Assembly (NCBI RefSeq): GCF_024734405.1
Contig: NZ_CP059556.1
Location: forward strand, 2,108,001 to 2,172,000
DNA from: Saccharopolyspora gregorii
GTDB taxonomy: Bacteria > Actinomycetota > Actinomycetes > Mycobacteriales > Pseudonocardiaceae
DNA length: 64,000 nucleotides
Direction of reading: 5' to 3'
Below, piece by piece: positions 57,383 through 64,000 of the stretch (within the stretch, counting starts at the first letter, position 1; each line of letters starts with the position of its first letter). The notes beneath the pieces were generated by a model. The model saw only the letters and a program-made list of their open reading frames with translations. It was not told where the DNA came from and ran no database searches. Position numbers and translations under genes: made by a program.

Positions 57383-58353
57383 CGGCCGGGGCGACGCAGC
57401 GGCTGCCACGGCTGCTGGCACTGGTGCCGTACCTGCTGAGCAGGCCGGGCATCCCGGTGGCCGACGCGGCGGCGGACTTCGGCGTCGGGGAGCAGCAGCT
57501 GCGGCGGGACCTGGAACTGCTGTGGATGTGCGGCCTCCCCGGCTACGGGCCGGGCGACCTGATCGACCTGTCCTTCGAGAGCGAGACCATCACCGTCACC
57601 TACGACGCGGGGATGCGCCGCCCGCTGCGGATGACGGCCTCGGAGGCGACCTCGCTGCTGGTGGCGCTGCGCGCACTCGCCGACACGCCCGGCATCGCCG
57701 ACACCGAGGCGGTGCAGCGCGCGTTGTCGAAGGTGGAGGAGGCCGTCGGCCAGGCAGGCCCGACCGGGGTCGTGGTCGGGCTCACCGGGCGGGAGGGCCC
57801 CATCGCGCCAGGTGTGCAGGAAGCCGTGCAGCACGCCGCGACCGAGCACCGCGCGCTGTGGATGCGGTACTACACGGCGTCCCGGGACGAGATCAGCGAA
57901 CGCACCGTGGACCCGATGCGGCTGGTGATCGTCGACGGCCGCAGCTACCTGGAGGCGTGGTGCCGCTCGGCCGTGGCGGTCCGCCGATTCCGGCTGGACC
58001 GCATCGACGCGGCCGACGTGCTCGACGAACCGGCCCGGCCGCCGCGGGACGCCGAACCCACCGACTTCTCCGCCGGGCTGTTCCGGCCGATGCCGGACCA
58101 GCCGAGCGCGCTGCTGGAGCTGGACCGGGACGCCCGCTGGGTCAGCGAGTACTACCCGGTGGACGAGCTCACCGAGCTGCCGGAGGGGCGGATCCGGGTG
58201 CGGATGCGGTACTCGGACCGCTCGTGGATGGTGCGGCTCGTGCTCGGGCTGGGCGGCCAGGGCCGCGTGGTGGAGCCGAGCGACCTGGCCGAGGACGTGC
58301 GCGGGCGGGCGGAAGCGGCGCTGGCGCGGGTGCGGCACCTGCCCTCGGCCTGA
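57379..58353 (+). CDS. pafC: WYL-domain transcriptional regulator PafC
   Basis: 324 residues, partner of PafB. N-terminal HTH (AAADFGVGEQQLRRDLELLW) and WYL segment VDPMRLVIVDGRSYLEAWCR. Translationally coupled to pafB. Together they form the PafBC activator. Followed by a 276-base gap with no gene. Confidence 0.94.
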   Translation: MTAGATQRLPRLLALVPYLLSRPGIPVADAAADFGVGEQQLRRDLELLWMCGLPGYGPGDLIDLSFESETITVTYDAGMRRPLRMTASEATSLLVALRALADTPGIADTEAVQRALSKVEEAVGQAGPTGVVVGLTGREGPIAPGVQEAVQHAATEHRALWMRYYTASRDEISERTVDPMRLVIVDGRSYLEAWCRSAVAVRRFRLDRIDAADVLDEPARPPRDAEPTDFSAGLFRPMPDQPSALLELDRDARWVSEYYPVDELTELPEGRIRVRMRYSDRSWMVRLVLGLGGQGRVVEPSDLAEDVRGRAEAALARVRHLPSA

Positions 58354-58617
58354 CCGGAGCGGGCCGGGCGTGCGCGGTCCCGCTGCCGACGACGAGCACC
58401 TGCTCGTCCTCGACGGCGCCCGGTGCGCCGGTGGGGCGACAGCCGCTCGTCGCGGGACTCGGACGGCTCGGTGCCGGGGTGAGCTGCGGCTCGTCGTCCG
58501 GCGGTGCCCGGGGCGTTCCCAGGTGGGTGCCGGGTCCGTCGGGGTGGCGGTTCCGGAAGTCGTCGGCGGCCGCCGACGGCCCGGCCACGCCGCTGCGGCG
58601 GCGGCCGCCGAGCGCGC

Positions 58618-58623
58618 TACGGT
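58618..58623 (+). promoter_or_regulatory. -10 box (TACGGT), leaderless layout for the small membrane-protein gene
   Basis: TACGGT ends 6 bases before GTG 58630. Confidence 0.5.
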
Positions 58624-58629
58624 GATCCG

Positions 58630-58836
58630 GTGCCGTACGTGTGGAGTCTTGTGCTGTTCGTGGTGGGAGTGCTGCTCCTGCTCGCCCTGCTGATCAGGTT
58701 CTTCGTGCTGCTGCGCAGGGTGCGCGCGGTGCAACGCGAGGTCACCGCGGACGTGTCGAACCGCTCGGGTCTGCTGAAAGCACGAGTCGCGGGACTCCAG
58801 GTGGCGCTCGCAGAGCGGCGTAAAGGTGCCACGTGA
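58630..58836 (+). CDS. small single-pass membrane protein
   Basis: 68 residues: an N-terminal membrane helix (WSLVLFVVGVLLLLALLIRF) then a basic cytoplasmic helix of about 45 residues. Conserved small proteins of this form lie between pafC and tatA in actinobacteria; function unknown. GTG 58630 has a -10 box 6 bases upstream, which decides the start. Confidence 0.75.
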   Translation: MPYVWSLVLFVVGVLLLLALLIRFFVLLRRVRAVQREVTADVSNRSGLLKARVAGLQVALAERRKGAT

Positions 58837-58906
58837 CGGCCTATGAGAGCGTCATCCGCCCGCGTACCATTGCGGTCGCAGGAAGCCCCGAGAAAGGTGT
58901 GCACTG

Positions 58907-59179
58907 ATGGGTTTGCCAGGTGGGTGGGAACTCGTACTCATCGTCGCTGTGCTGGTGTTGCTGTTCGGTGCCACCAAGCTGCCGCAGATGGCGCGTTCGC
59001 TCGGCCAGTCCGCGCGCGTGTTCAAGGCCGAGGCGCGCGGCATGAAGGAAGACGAAGCCGCTGCCAAGCGGGAGAAGGAAACCGCCTCCGAGCCGCAGCA
59101 GCTCACCGCCGGTGAGCCGAGCGCGCCGGTGACCGCGACCAACGCGGAAGAGCCGCAGCGCAACCAGAACAAGAACTGA
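58907..59179 (+). CDS. tatA: Sec-independent translocase subunit TatA
   Basis: 90 residues. One membrane helix (WELVLIVAVLVLLFGATKLP) ends in the FGxxKLP hinge, followed by the amphipathic helix (ARSLGQSARVFKAEARGM) and a charged tail. TatA multimers form the translocation pathway for folded proteins. AAAGG lies 9 bases before the ATG, and TACCAT at 58865-58870 is a likely -10. tatC follows after 18 bases. Confidence 0.95.
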   Translation: MGLPGGWELVLIVAVLVLLFGATKLPQMARSLGQSARVFKAEARGMKEDEAAAKREKETASEPQQLTAGEPSAPVTATNAEEPQRNQNKN

Positions 59180-59197
59180 TCGGAGACGGAACGCACG

Positions 59198-60157
59198 GTG
59201 AGTTCAAACCCGTTGCGCCGTTTGAACCCGTGGCGCAGTGACCGCCGCCGTTGGGGTCGCCGGCACAACCCCGACGGCACCATGACCCTCATCGATCACC
59301 TCTACGAACTGAGGTATCGGCTCGGTTGGGCGGCCTTCGGCATTCTGGTCGGCGCGATCCTCGGCTTCATCTGGTTCTCGCACGAGATCTTCGGACTGCC
59401 GAAGCTCAGCGACATCCTGATCCACCCGTACTGCCAGCTGCCGGCCAGCGTGCGCTTCAGCCCGAACGGCGAGTGCCAGCTGCTGCAGACGAAGGCGTTC
59501 GAAGTCTTCATGCTGCAGCTGAAGGTGGGCATCGCGGTGGGTTCGCTGCTGTTCAGCCCGCTGTGGCTGTACCAGCTGTGGGCGTTCATCACGCCGGGCC
59601 TGCACGCGAACGAGCGCAAGTTCGCCCGCACGTTCGTGAGCATCGCCAGCCTGCTGTTCGTCGCGGGCGGCGTGCTGGCCTACTTCGTGGTGCCCGAGGG
59701 CCTGGCCTTCATGACCGGCTTCGGCGGGGGCGCGTTCTTCACCGCGCTGACCGGTGGCGAGTACATCAACTTCGTGCTGCTGATGCTGCTGATGTTCGGC
59801 ATCAGCTTCGAGATGCCGCTGGTGCTGGTGATGCTGAACCGGGCCGGTGTGGTCAGCTACGCGAAGCTGAAGAGCTGGTGGCGGGGCATCGTGTTCGGCC
59901 TGTTCGTGCTGGCGGCCGTCGCCACCCCGGGCCAGGACCCGTTCTCGATGCTGGCGCTGGCCGCGTGCCTGGTGGTGCTGTTCGTGATCGCGCTGGTGAT
60001 CTGCCGGGCGCAGGACCGGTCGAAGGCGCGGAAGCTCGCCGGGCAGGGCATGGACGGTGTCGGCCTGGACGAGGCGTCGAAGATCGACCACCGCCCGTCG
60101 AAGCTGGACACCACGCCGTCGCAGGCGCCGGCCGGCGGCAACGACGACGCCACGTAG
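59198..60157 (+). CDS. tatC: Sec-independent translocase subunit TatC
   Basis: 319 residues with six membrane helices. MTLIDHLYELRYRLGWAAFG is the start of helix 1 with the conserved signal-binding Glu. It recognises twin-arginine signal peptides. The C-terminal 45 residues are a charged cytoplasmic tail. GTG 59198 has GGAG upstream. tatB is not here, as usual for actinobacterial tatAC operons. Confidence 0.95.
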   Translation: MSSNPLRRLNPWRSDRRRWGRRHNPDGTMTLIDHLYELRYRLGWAAFGILVGAILGFIWFSHEIFGLPKLSDILIHPYCQLPASVRFSPNGECQLLQTKAFEVFMLQLKVGIAVGSLLFSPLWLYQLWAFITPGLHANERKFARTFVSIASLLFVAGGVLAYFVVPEGLAFMTGFGGGAFFTALTGGEYINFVLLMLLMFGISFEMPLVLVMLNRAGVVSYAKLKSWWRGIVFGLFVLAAVATPGQDPFSMLALAACLVVLFVIALVICRAQDRSKARKLAGQGMDGVGLDEASKIDHRPSKLDTTPSQAPAGGNDDAT

Positions 60158-60184
60158 CGCCGCGCACGACCCTTCGGTGATCTT

Positions 60185-60221
60185 CATCGGCGCGCCTCCC
60201 GCAGCGGGAGGCGCGCCGATG
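60185..60221 (+). terminator. strong hairpin terminator between tatC and the CIS locus
   Basis: Arms of 18 bases (60185-60202 and 60204-60221) are perfect complements with one base between, so the real loop is a few bases of the inner arm. It separates the convergent tatC and zinc-ribbon genes. Confidence 0.85.
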
Positions 60222-60237
60222 TCGTCGTGCGCGGGGG

Positions 60238-61587
60238 TCATTTCCGGACGAAGAACTCGACCTCGGCCAGCGCGACGTGCTTGCCCGCGGTGAGCCCCCG
60301 GGCTTCCAGGACCTTCAGGCGGATCCGGACGACGTCGCTGCGGCGGATCTCGACGGGCGTCGCCTCCGTGGTGCTGGGGAGGGCTTGCTGCCGGGTCTCG
60401 GTCCGGCCGCGCGAGTCGGTGGTGGTGATCTCGACCAGGGACGGGTGGGCCTCGGTCGGGAACTTCTTGACGTCCGTGGACGGTCCGACGGTGATGACCG
60501 TCCCGAGCAGGCGCCTCGGCCGCTCGAACTCGAACTCGATCCATTCGCCCGGGCCGGGCGTGCCCCAGTACTGGTTCGTGATGCCGTCGGTGGCGAACCC
60601 GGCGGGGTGGCCGGGGAGTTCGATGCTGGCCGTGGTCTTGGACGGGGTGATCTGCTCCTTCTCCAGCGTCTTGTCCAGCACGTCCTGCACGAGCCACGTG
60701 CCGAACGGCCACAGCAGGTAGCCGCCGAGGACGACGGCGAGCACGGTGCCGAGGATCGCGAGCCTGCGCCAGAGCCAGCGGAGCCGTCCGCGGTCCGGCC
60801 GCTTCCGCCACCGGATCTTCGTGGGCCGTTCGTCGGGGTCGGGGTTGAGCGCGGTCGCGCAGCGGACGCAGAACCGCCGGGTGGTCGGGTTCGGGGTTCC
60901 GCAGGACGGGCAGGGCGGTCCGTCCTCGGTGACGGGCGTGGGCTGGACGGCCTGCTGTTCGGGGCGGGGTGCGATGGGTTTCGCCGGTTGCACGGCGGCG
61001 GGTTGGTCGTCGTCGTCCGGCTGCTCGGCCGGTTCCGCGGCCTGCGCGGGGGTGGCGGGTGGCGGGAGCGGCCGTTGCGGGGGAGGGCCGGGGTGCGGCC
61101 CCGGGTGTCCGGCGGGCGGTCCCGGTGGTCTCGGCGGTGGTGCGGATCCGCCCGGCTGTCCCGGTCCGGGCCGCGCGGGCGGCGCCTGTCCGGGGGCGTG
61201 CTGCGGGTAACCGCCGGGCCGTGCCGGTGGTGGCGCGGGCGTGGCCTGCGGGGGTGGTGGCGCTTGTCCGCTGCCGCCGGGTCGTGCGGTCGGTGGCGGT
61301 TGTCCGGGTGCCGCTCGCGGGGGAGGTGGCGCGTGCCCGCGAGCATTTGGCCGCGGTGCCGGTGCGGACGGTGTCGCTGATCCGGAACCGCTAGCCGATC
61401 CGGAACCGCTAGCCGATCCGGAGCCGCCTGCCGATCCGGAACCACCTGCCGGTTCTGAGCCGCCAGCCGACCCGGAACCGCTCCCCGCGGGCGGGTGCGA
61501 CCGCTCCCAGCCGAGGTAGGTGCCGCAGTTGCCGCAGAAGTCGTCGGTCTCGGCGGTGCGGGCGCCGCAGTTCGGACACGGTCGCAT
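60238..61587 (-). CDS. zinc-ribbon/membrane/jelly-roll protein, CisA-like candidate
   Basis: 449 residues. Two zinc ribbons (CPNCGARTAETDDFCGNCG at 4-22, and CPSCG..RFCVRC at about 250-272) flank a 230-residue Pro/Gly/Ser linker. One membrane helix follows (LAILGTVLAVVLGGYLLWPF) and then a beta-rich extracellular domain of about 120 residues (ASIELPGHPAGFATDGITNQ), like discoidin or NADase-type glycan-binding domains. It is the last gene of the tail-like operon, overlapping the upstream stop by one base. This architecture resembles CisA, the Streptomyces membrane partner of contractile injection systems; homology is inferred. Confidence 0.75.
   Translation of the reverse strand: MRPCPNCGARTAETDDFCGNCGTYLGWERSHPPAGSGSGSAGGSEPAGGSGSAGGSGSASGSGSASGSGSATPSAPAPRPNARGHAPPPPRAAPGQPPPTARPGGSGQAPPPPQATPAPPPARPGGYPQHAPGQAPPARPGPGQPGGSAPPPRPPGPPAGHPGPHPGPPPQRPLPPPATPAQAAEPAEQPDDDDQPAAVQPAKPIAPRPEQQAVQPTPVTEDGPPCPSCGTPNPTTRRFCVRCATALNPDPDERPTKIRWRKRPDRGRLRWLWRRLAILGTVLAVVLGGYLLWPFGTWLVQDVLDKTLEKEQITPSKTTASIELPGHPAGFATDGITNQYWGTPGPGEWIEFEFERPRRLLGTVITVGPSTDVKKFPTEAHPSLVEITTTDSRGRTETRQQALPSTTEATPVEIRRSDVVRIRLKVLEARGLTAGKHVALAEVEFFVRK
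61379..61486. repeat. 18-base tandem repeat, six units
   Basis: Unit GATCCGGAACCGCTAGCC: the first two copies (61379-61414) are identical and four diverged copies follow to 61486. It encodes a six-residue Gly/Ser/Ala repeat in the linker of the zinc-ribbon protein. Confidence 0.85.
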
Positions 61588-62156
61588 CAGCGTTGCCCCT
61601 GTTCGCGCGGTGGTGGTCCGGGCAGGACCTCGACGGTGCAGGTGAGGTGGATCGGGCTGACGGAGTCGACGAGCGCGGTGACCTGGGCGTGGTCCACGGC
61701 GGCGCGGCCGGGCCACACCTGCACGCGCACGGTGCTGTTCGGTTCGCCGCCGAGGGTGTTGCCCGGCCGGGTGGACCAGGTGGCGCCGGGTCCGTCGAGG
61801 ATGCGGGAGTGCACGCCGAGGCACAGCCAGAGCCGGTGGGCGAGCCCGCGCGCGGTGCCCTTCCAGCGGTGCAGTTCGACGGCGCGGGCGACGACGGCGC
61901 GGCGCAGCTCCAACGGCCAGTCCGGGTCGAGTTCGGTGGCGACCCAGGTGCCGAGCCAGGCCACGAAGTCCTCCGGTGCCAGCGCCGGGTCGAAGTAGTG
62001 CGCCAGGTTGTCCAAAGTGGACAGGATCGGGGCGAGCACGTCGTCGAGGCCGGCGGTGAACTGCTGCGCGAGGTGGTCGTCCGCGTACATCCCGGGCAGC
62101 TGTTCCCCCATCGGGTAGCGGCTGCGCAGTCCGGGGATCCCCGCCCGCCGCGTCAC
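61587..62156 (-). CDS. phage tail protein I-like baseplate subunit of a contractile injection system
   Basis: 189 residues. GEQLPGMYADDHLAQQFTAG and WVATELDPDWPLELRRAVVA followed by ELHRWKGTARGL are typical of the tail protein I/wedge family in phage-tail-like particles. It would sit in the baseplate next to the J-like wedge. GTG 62156 overlaps the upstream stop by GTGA, and its own stop overlaps the zinc-ribbon start by one base, so all three are translationally coupled. Confidence 0.88.
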   Translation of the reverse strand: MTRRAGIPGLRSRYPMGEQLPGMYADDHLAQQFTAGLDDVLAPILSTLDNLAHYFDPALAPEDFVAWLGTWVATELDPDWPLELRRAVVARAVELHRWKGTARGLAHRLWLCLGVHSRILDGPGATWSTRPGNTLGGEPNSTVRVQVWPGRAAVDHAQVTALVDSVSPIHLTCTVEVLPGPPPREQGQR

Positions 62157-64000
62157 CTGGGCTCCGCGCCGTCGTGCGGGACGACCACGACCTGGTGCTG
62201 GTGGGAGAACACGAGGGCGTGCGCGGGCAGGTCGATGCGGTCGGCCGGGGTGCCGCGCCTGCCGGTGATCGGGTCGGCGGGGAACAACCGCACCTCCTCG
62301 ACGAGCCCGACGCCGTCGACGCGTTGCAGGACGGCGAAGACCTCGCCGACCTGCACGGGCCGGCCGAACGGCCAGCCGGTGCCGTCGGCGCCGCCGCGCA
62401 ACGGGTTCAGGTGCGCGTACAGCGCGTCGAGGGCGTCGCGGTCGATCCGGCCGGTGTCGGCGCCGGTGGAGCGGAGCCGGGCCACCACGGTGATGCCCTG
62501 GTAGAACGGCGGTTCCACCACGATCCGCGCCCCCAGCAGCCTGCGTTCGTCGAGCCGCGAGGCGATGGTCGCCAGCAGCTGCTCGGAGGGGATGAGCTGC
62601 TCGAAGCGGATGCGATCACCGGTGTCGGCGACGGCGCCTGGCACGACGAGCAGCCGGGCCGCGCCGGGGTCCTGCTCGGCCGCGGCGGGCAGGCAGCGGA
62701 TGCGGGCGGCGGCGGGTGCGGCTTGGCGGGCGATCTGCTCGTGGTCGGCGGCGGTGACGGCCCGTTCCTGCAGTTGCAGCTGGTGCGGGGCGCGGATCTT
62801 CGCCTCGGCGATGGTCTCGCCGTCGACGCCGCCGATGGCGGCTTCCCGGTTCTCCACCTCGGAGATGTAGGGCTCGGAGCTGCGCAGCACGGAGATGGCG
62901 CCGCGCGCGACGTTGCCGGCCCGGCCGCCTCCGGTGCGGTAGCGGGGGATGCGCAGCTGGGCGCCCTTCGCCGGGACGGCGCCGTAGTACCGCAGCGAAC
63001 CGTCGGGCAGCCGCACGGCCGGAGGGAAGCCGAACTCGCCGGTGGTGGGGTCGAGGGTGACGTGCCGGTCGGTGGGGCCGGAGCGGCCGAAGTGGTCGAC
63101 GACGGTCCAGTCCTCCCAGCCGTCCTCGGTGGAGACCTGGACGACGACGGGGTCGCCGTCGGTGAGCACCGGCGCGACGTCCGCGGTGAACCGCTGCCCG
63201 GGGACCCCGGCGGATTCGCCGAGGGGCACGTCGGTGTGCGCCTCGGCGTGCTCGACGCCGGTGGTGCCGCCGACGGTGGAGACCTCGGCGACGCGGACGG
63301 TGGGTGATTCGGAGTAGAACGGCTGGTCCGGCACGGGCGCGGTGACGCGGCAGCGCAACCACCCGGCGCGCACCCCGGCGACGGTGGAGGGCGTGTGCCC
63401 GGGCCCGATCTGCAGCAGCACCTCACCGGGCTTGTTGAGCCCGCCGGTGGTGTCCTCGAAAGCCTCGCACTCGGCCCAGCGGGTGCCGTCCCACGCCTCC
63501 CACACCAGCGGCGGCTGGCGCGGGTCGACGCCGATGCCTTCGACCCGGCTGTCGAGCTCGACGGCGATGACGCAGCGCGGCACGGCGCCGCTGAGCCCGA
63601 ACAGCATGGCGTCGCCGACGGCGGGTTCGGTCTGGAAGCAGGGCACGTCCTCGGCGGCGGCGAGGTCGGCGGTGCGGTCCTCGATGGTGCCGGTGGCGGA
63701 GATCGTGACGAGGGTGCGCAGTTCGCAGGGCACGATCGGCAGCTCGTGCTCGGTGGCGAACACGACTTCCCGGTCGGCTTCGGAGTGGGCGGTGGCGACC
63801 TCGGTGCCGCGCGGCAGCAGCACGGTGTCGGGTTGTGCGGTGGAGAGCCAGAAGGTCACGTCGCCGCGGGCGGCGGTGGGCGGGAACAGGCGCACGCCCA
63901 TCAGGTCCAGGAACGCGAGGTAGTTCTTCTCCGGCACCCGGTTGAGCCGGTAGACGAGCTGGTCGACCATGTGCGCGAAGGTCTCGATGAGCGTGACGCC
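62153..64000 (-). CDS. baseplate J-like assembly protein, 5' end missing
   Basis: Frame open at the right edge; GVTLIETFAH precedes the first internal Met, so the true start is outside. At least 615 residues are present. VYRLNRVPEKNYLAFLDLMG and GVRLFPPTAARGDVTFWL are the family's N-terminal hallmark, and YRTGGGRAGNVARGAI is the central Gly-rich region. The C-terminal part has the conserved AVTAADHEQIARQAAP. This wedge protein is shared by contractile injection systems and myophage tails. Confidence 0.92.
   Translation of the reverse strand, partial: GVTLIETFAHMVDQLVYRLNRVPEKNYLAFLDLMGVRLFPPTAARGDVTFWLSTAQPDTVLLPRGTEVATAHSEADREVVFATEHELPIVPCELRTLVTISATGTIEDRTADLAAAEDVPCFQTEPAVGDAMLFGLSGAVPRCVIAVELDSRVEGIGVDPRQPPLVWEAWDGTRWAECEAFEDTTGGLNKPGEVLLQIGPGHTPSTVAGVRAGWLRCRVTAPVPDQPFYSESPTVRVAEVSTVGGTTGVEHAEAHTDVPLGESAGVPGQRFTADVAPVLTDGDPVVVQVSTEDGWEDWTVVDHFGRSGPTDRHVTLDPTTGEFGFPPAVRLPDGSLRYYGAVPAKGAQLRIPRYRTGGGRAGNVARGAISVLRSSEPYISEVENREAAIGGVDGETIAEAKIRAPHQLQLQERAVTAADHEQIARQAAPAAARIRCLPAAAEQDPGAARLLVVPGAVADTGDRIRFEQLIPSEQLLATIASRLDERRLLGARIVVEPPFYQGITVVARLRSTGADTGRIDRDALDALYAHLNPLRGGADGTGWPFGRPVQVGEVFAVLQRVDGVGLVEEVRLFPADPITGRRGTPADRIDLPAHALVFSHQHQVVVVPHDGAEPR

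Noticed and set aside
60238-64000. Ordinary prophage
   Set aside because: Only tail-baseplate type genes are seen, and the last gene is a membrane-anchored zinc-ribbon protein not known from phage. The region to the right is needed for certainty.

Overview
This window comes from the chromosome of a high-GC actinomycete. The strongest lineage markers are a complete Pup-proteasome gene set, a mycothiol biosynthesis gene (mshC), SufU-type Fe-S assembly, acVLRF1 and DUF3090/SCO1664-type proteins. Gene content suits the Pseudonocardiales (for example a Saccharopolyspora-like organism), but the genus is an inference. I found no rRNA, tRNA, CRISPR array, insertion sequence or integrase.

Layout. 1-2.7 kb: end of a suf operon (sufC end, sufS, sufU, sufT-like). 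2.8-10.1 kb: EAL-CBS-GGDEF protein, lycopene-cyclase-like enzyme, dGTPase, MFS transporter, acVLRF1 release factor. 10.1-13.4 kb: ABC-F ATPase behind a possible leader peptide, a 69-residue HTH protein and an enoyl-CoA hydratase, an arrangement like Rv1473A-Rv1473-Rv1472. 13.5-16.2 kb: SIS protein, TetR regulator, Imm1-like protein. 16.3-21.7 kb: four-gene peptide ABC importer. 21.9-30.6 kb: P-loop kinase-like protein, LD-carboxypeptidase, DUF3090 plus SCO1664-type kinase fold, serine hydrolase, MoxR/VWA pair, VOC protein. 30.9-42.2 kb: DUF2637 membrane protein, mshC, PAC2, HAD, hisE, VOC, thioesterase, RecB-type nuclease, site-2 protease, trmI and a membrane protein. 42.8-60.2 kb: mpa, dop, pup, prcB, prcA, pafA, pafB, pafC and tatA-tatC, interrupted by an aldo-keto reductase, NUDIX, alcohol dehydrogenase/TetR, PAP2-lipid kinase, VOC and SDR. 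60.2-64 kb: minus-strand end of a contractile-injection-system (phage-tail-like) locus.

How the genes work together. Dop deamidates the C-terminal Gln of Pup, PafA ligates Pup to target lysines, Mpa unfolds pupylated proteins, PrcBA degrades them, and PafBC is a WYL-type DNA-damage regulator. TatA and TatC export folded proteins.

Three points stand out. (1) A structured repeat occurs four times (7.7, 21.7, 25.1 and 37.3 kb), always in the gap between convergent genes, about 30 bases after the upstream stop and in the same orientation. Its long hairpin arms carry compensatory changes between copies. (2) The right edge is the end of a contractile injection system, with a downstream zinc-ribbon/membrane/jelly-roll protein resembling the membrane partner CisA. 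(3) Fourteen genes have a TANNNT -10 box exactly 6-7 bases before the start codon, the layout of leaderless mRNAs. One of them is a 26-codon ORF that may be a leader peptide for the ABC-F gene.
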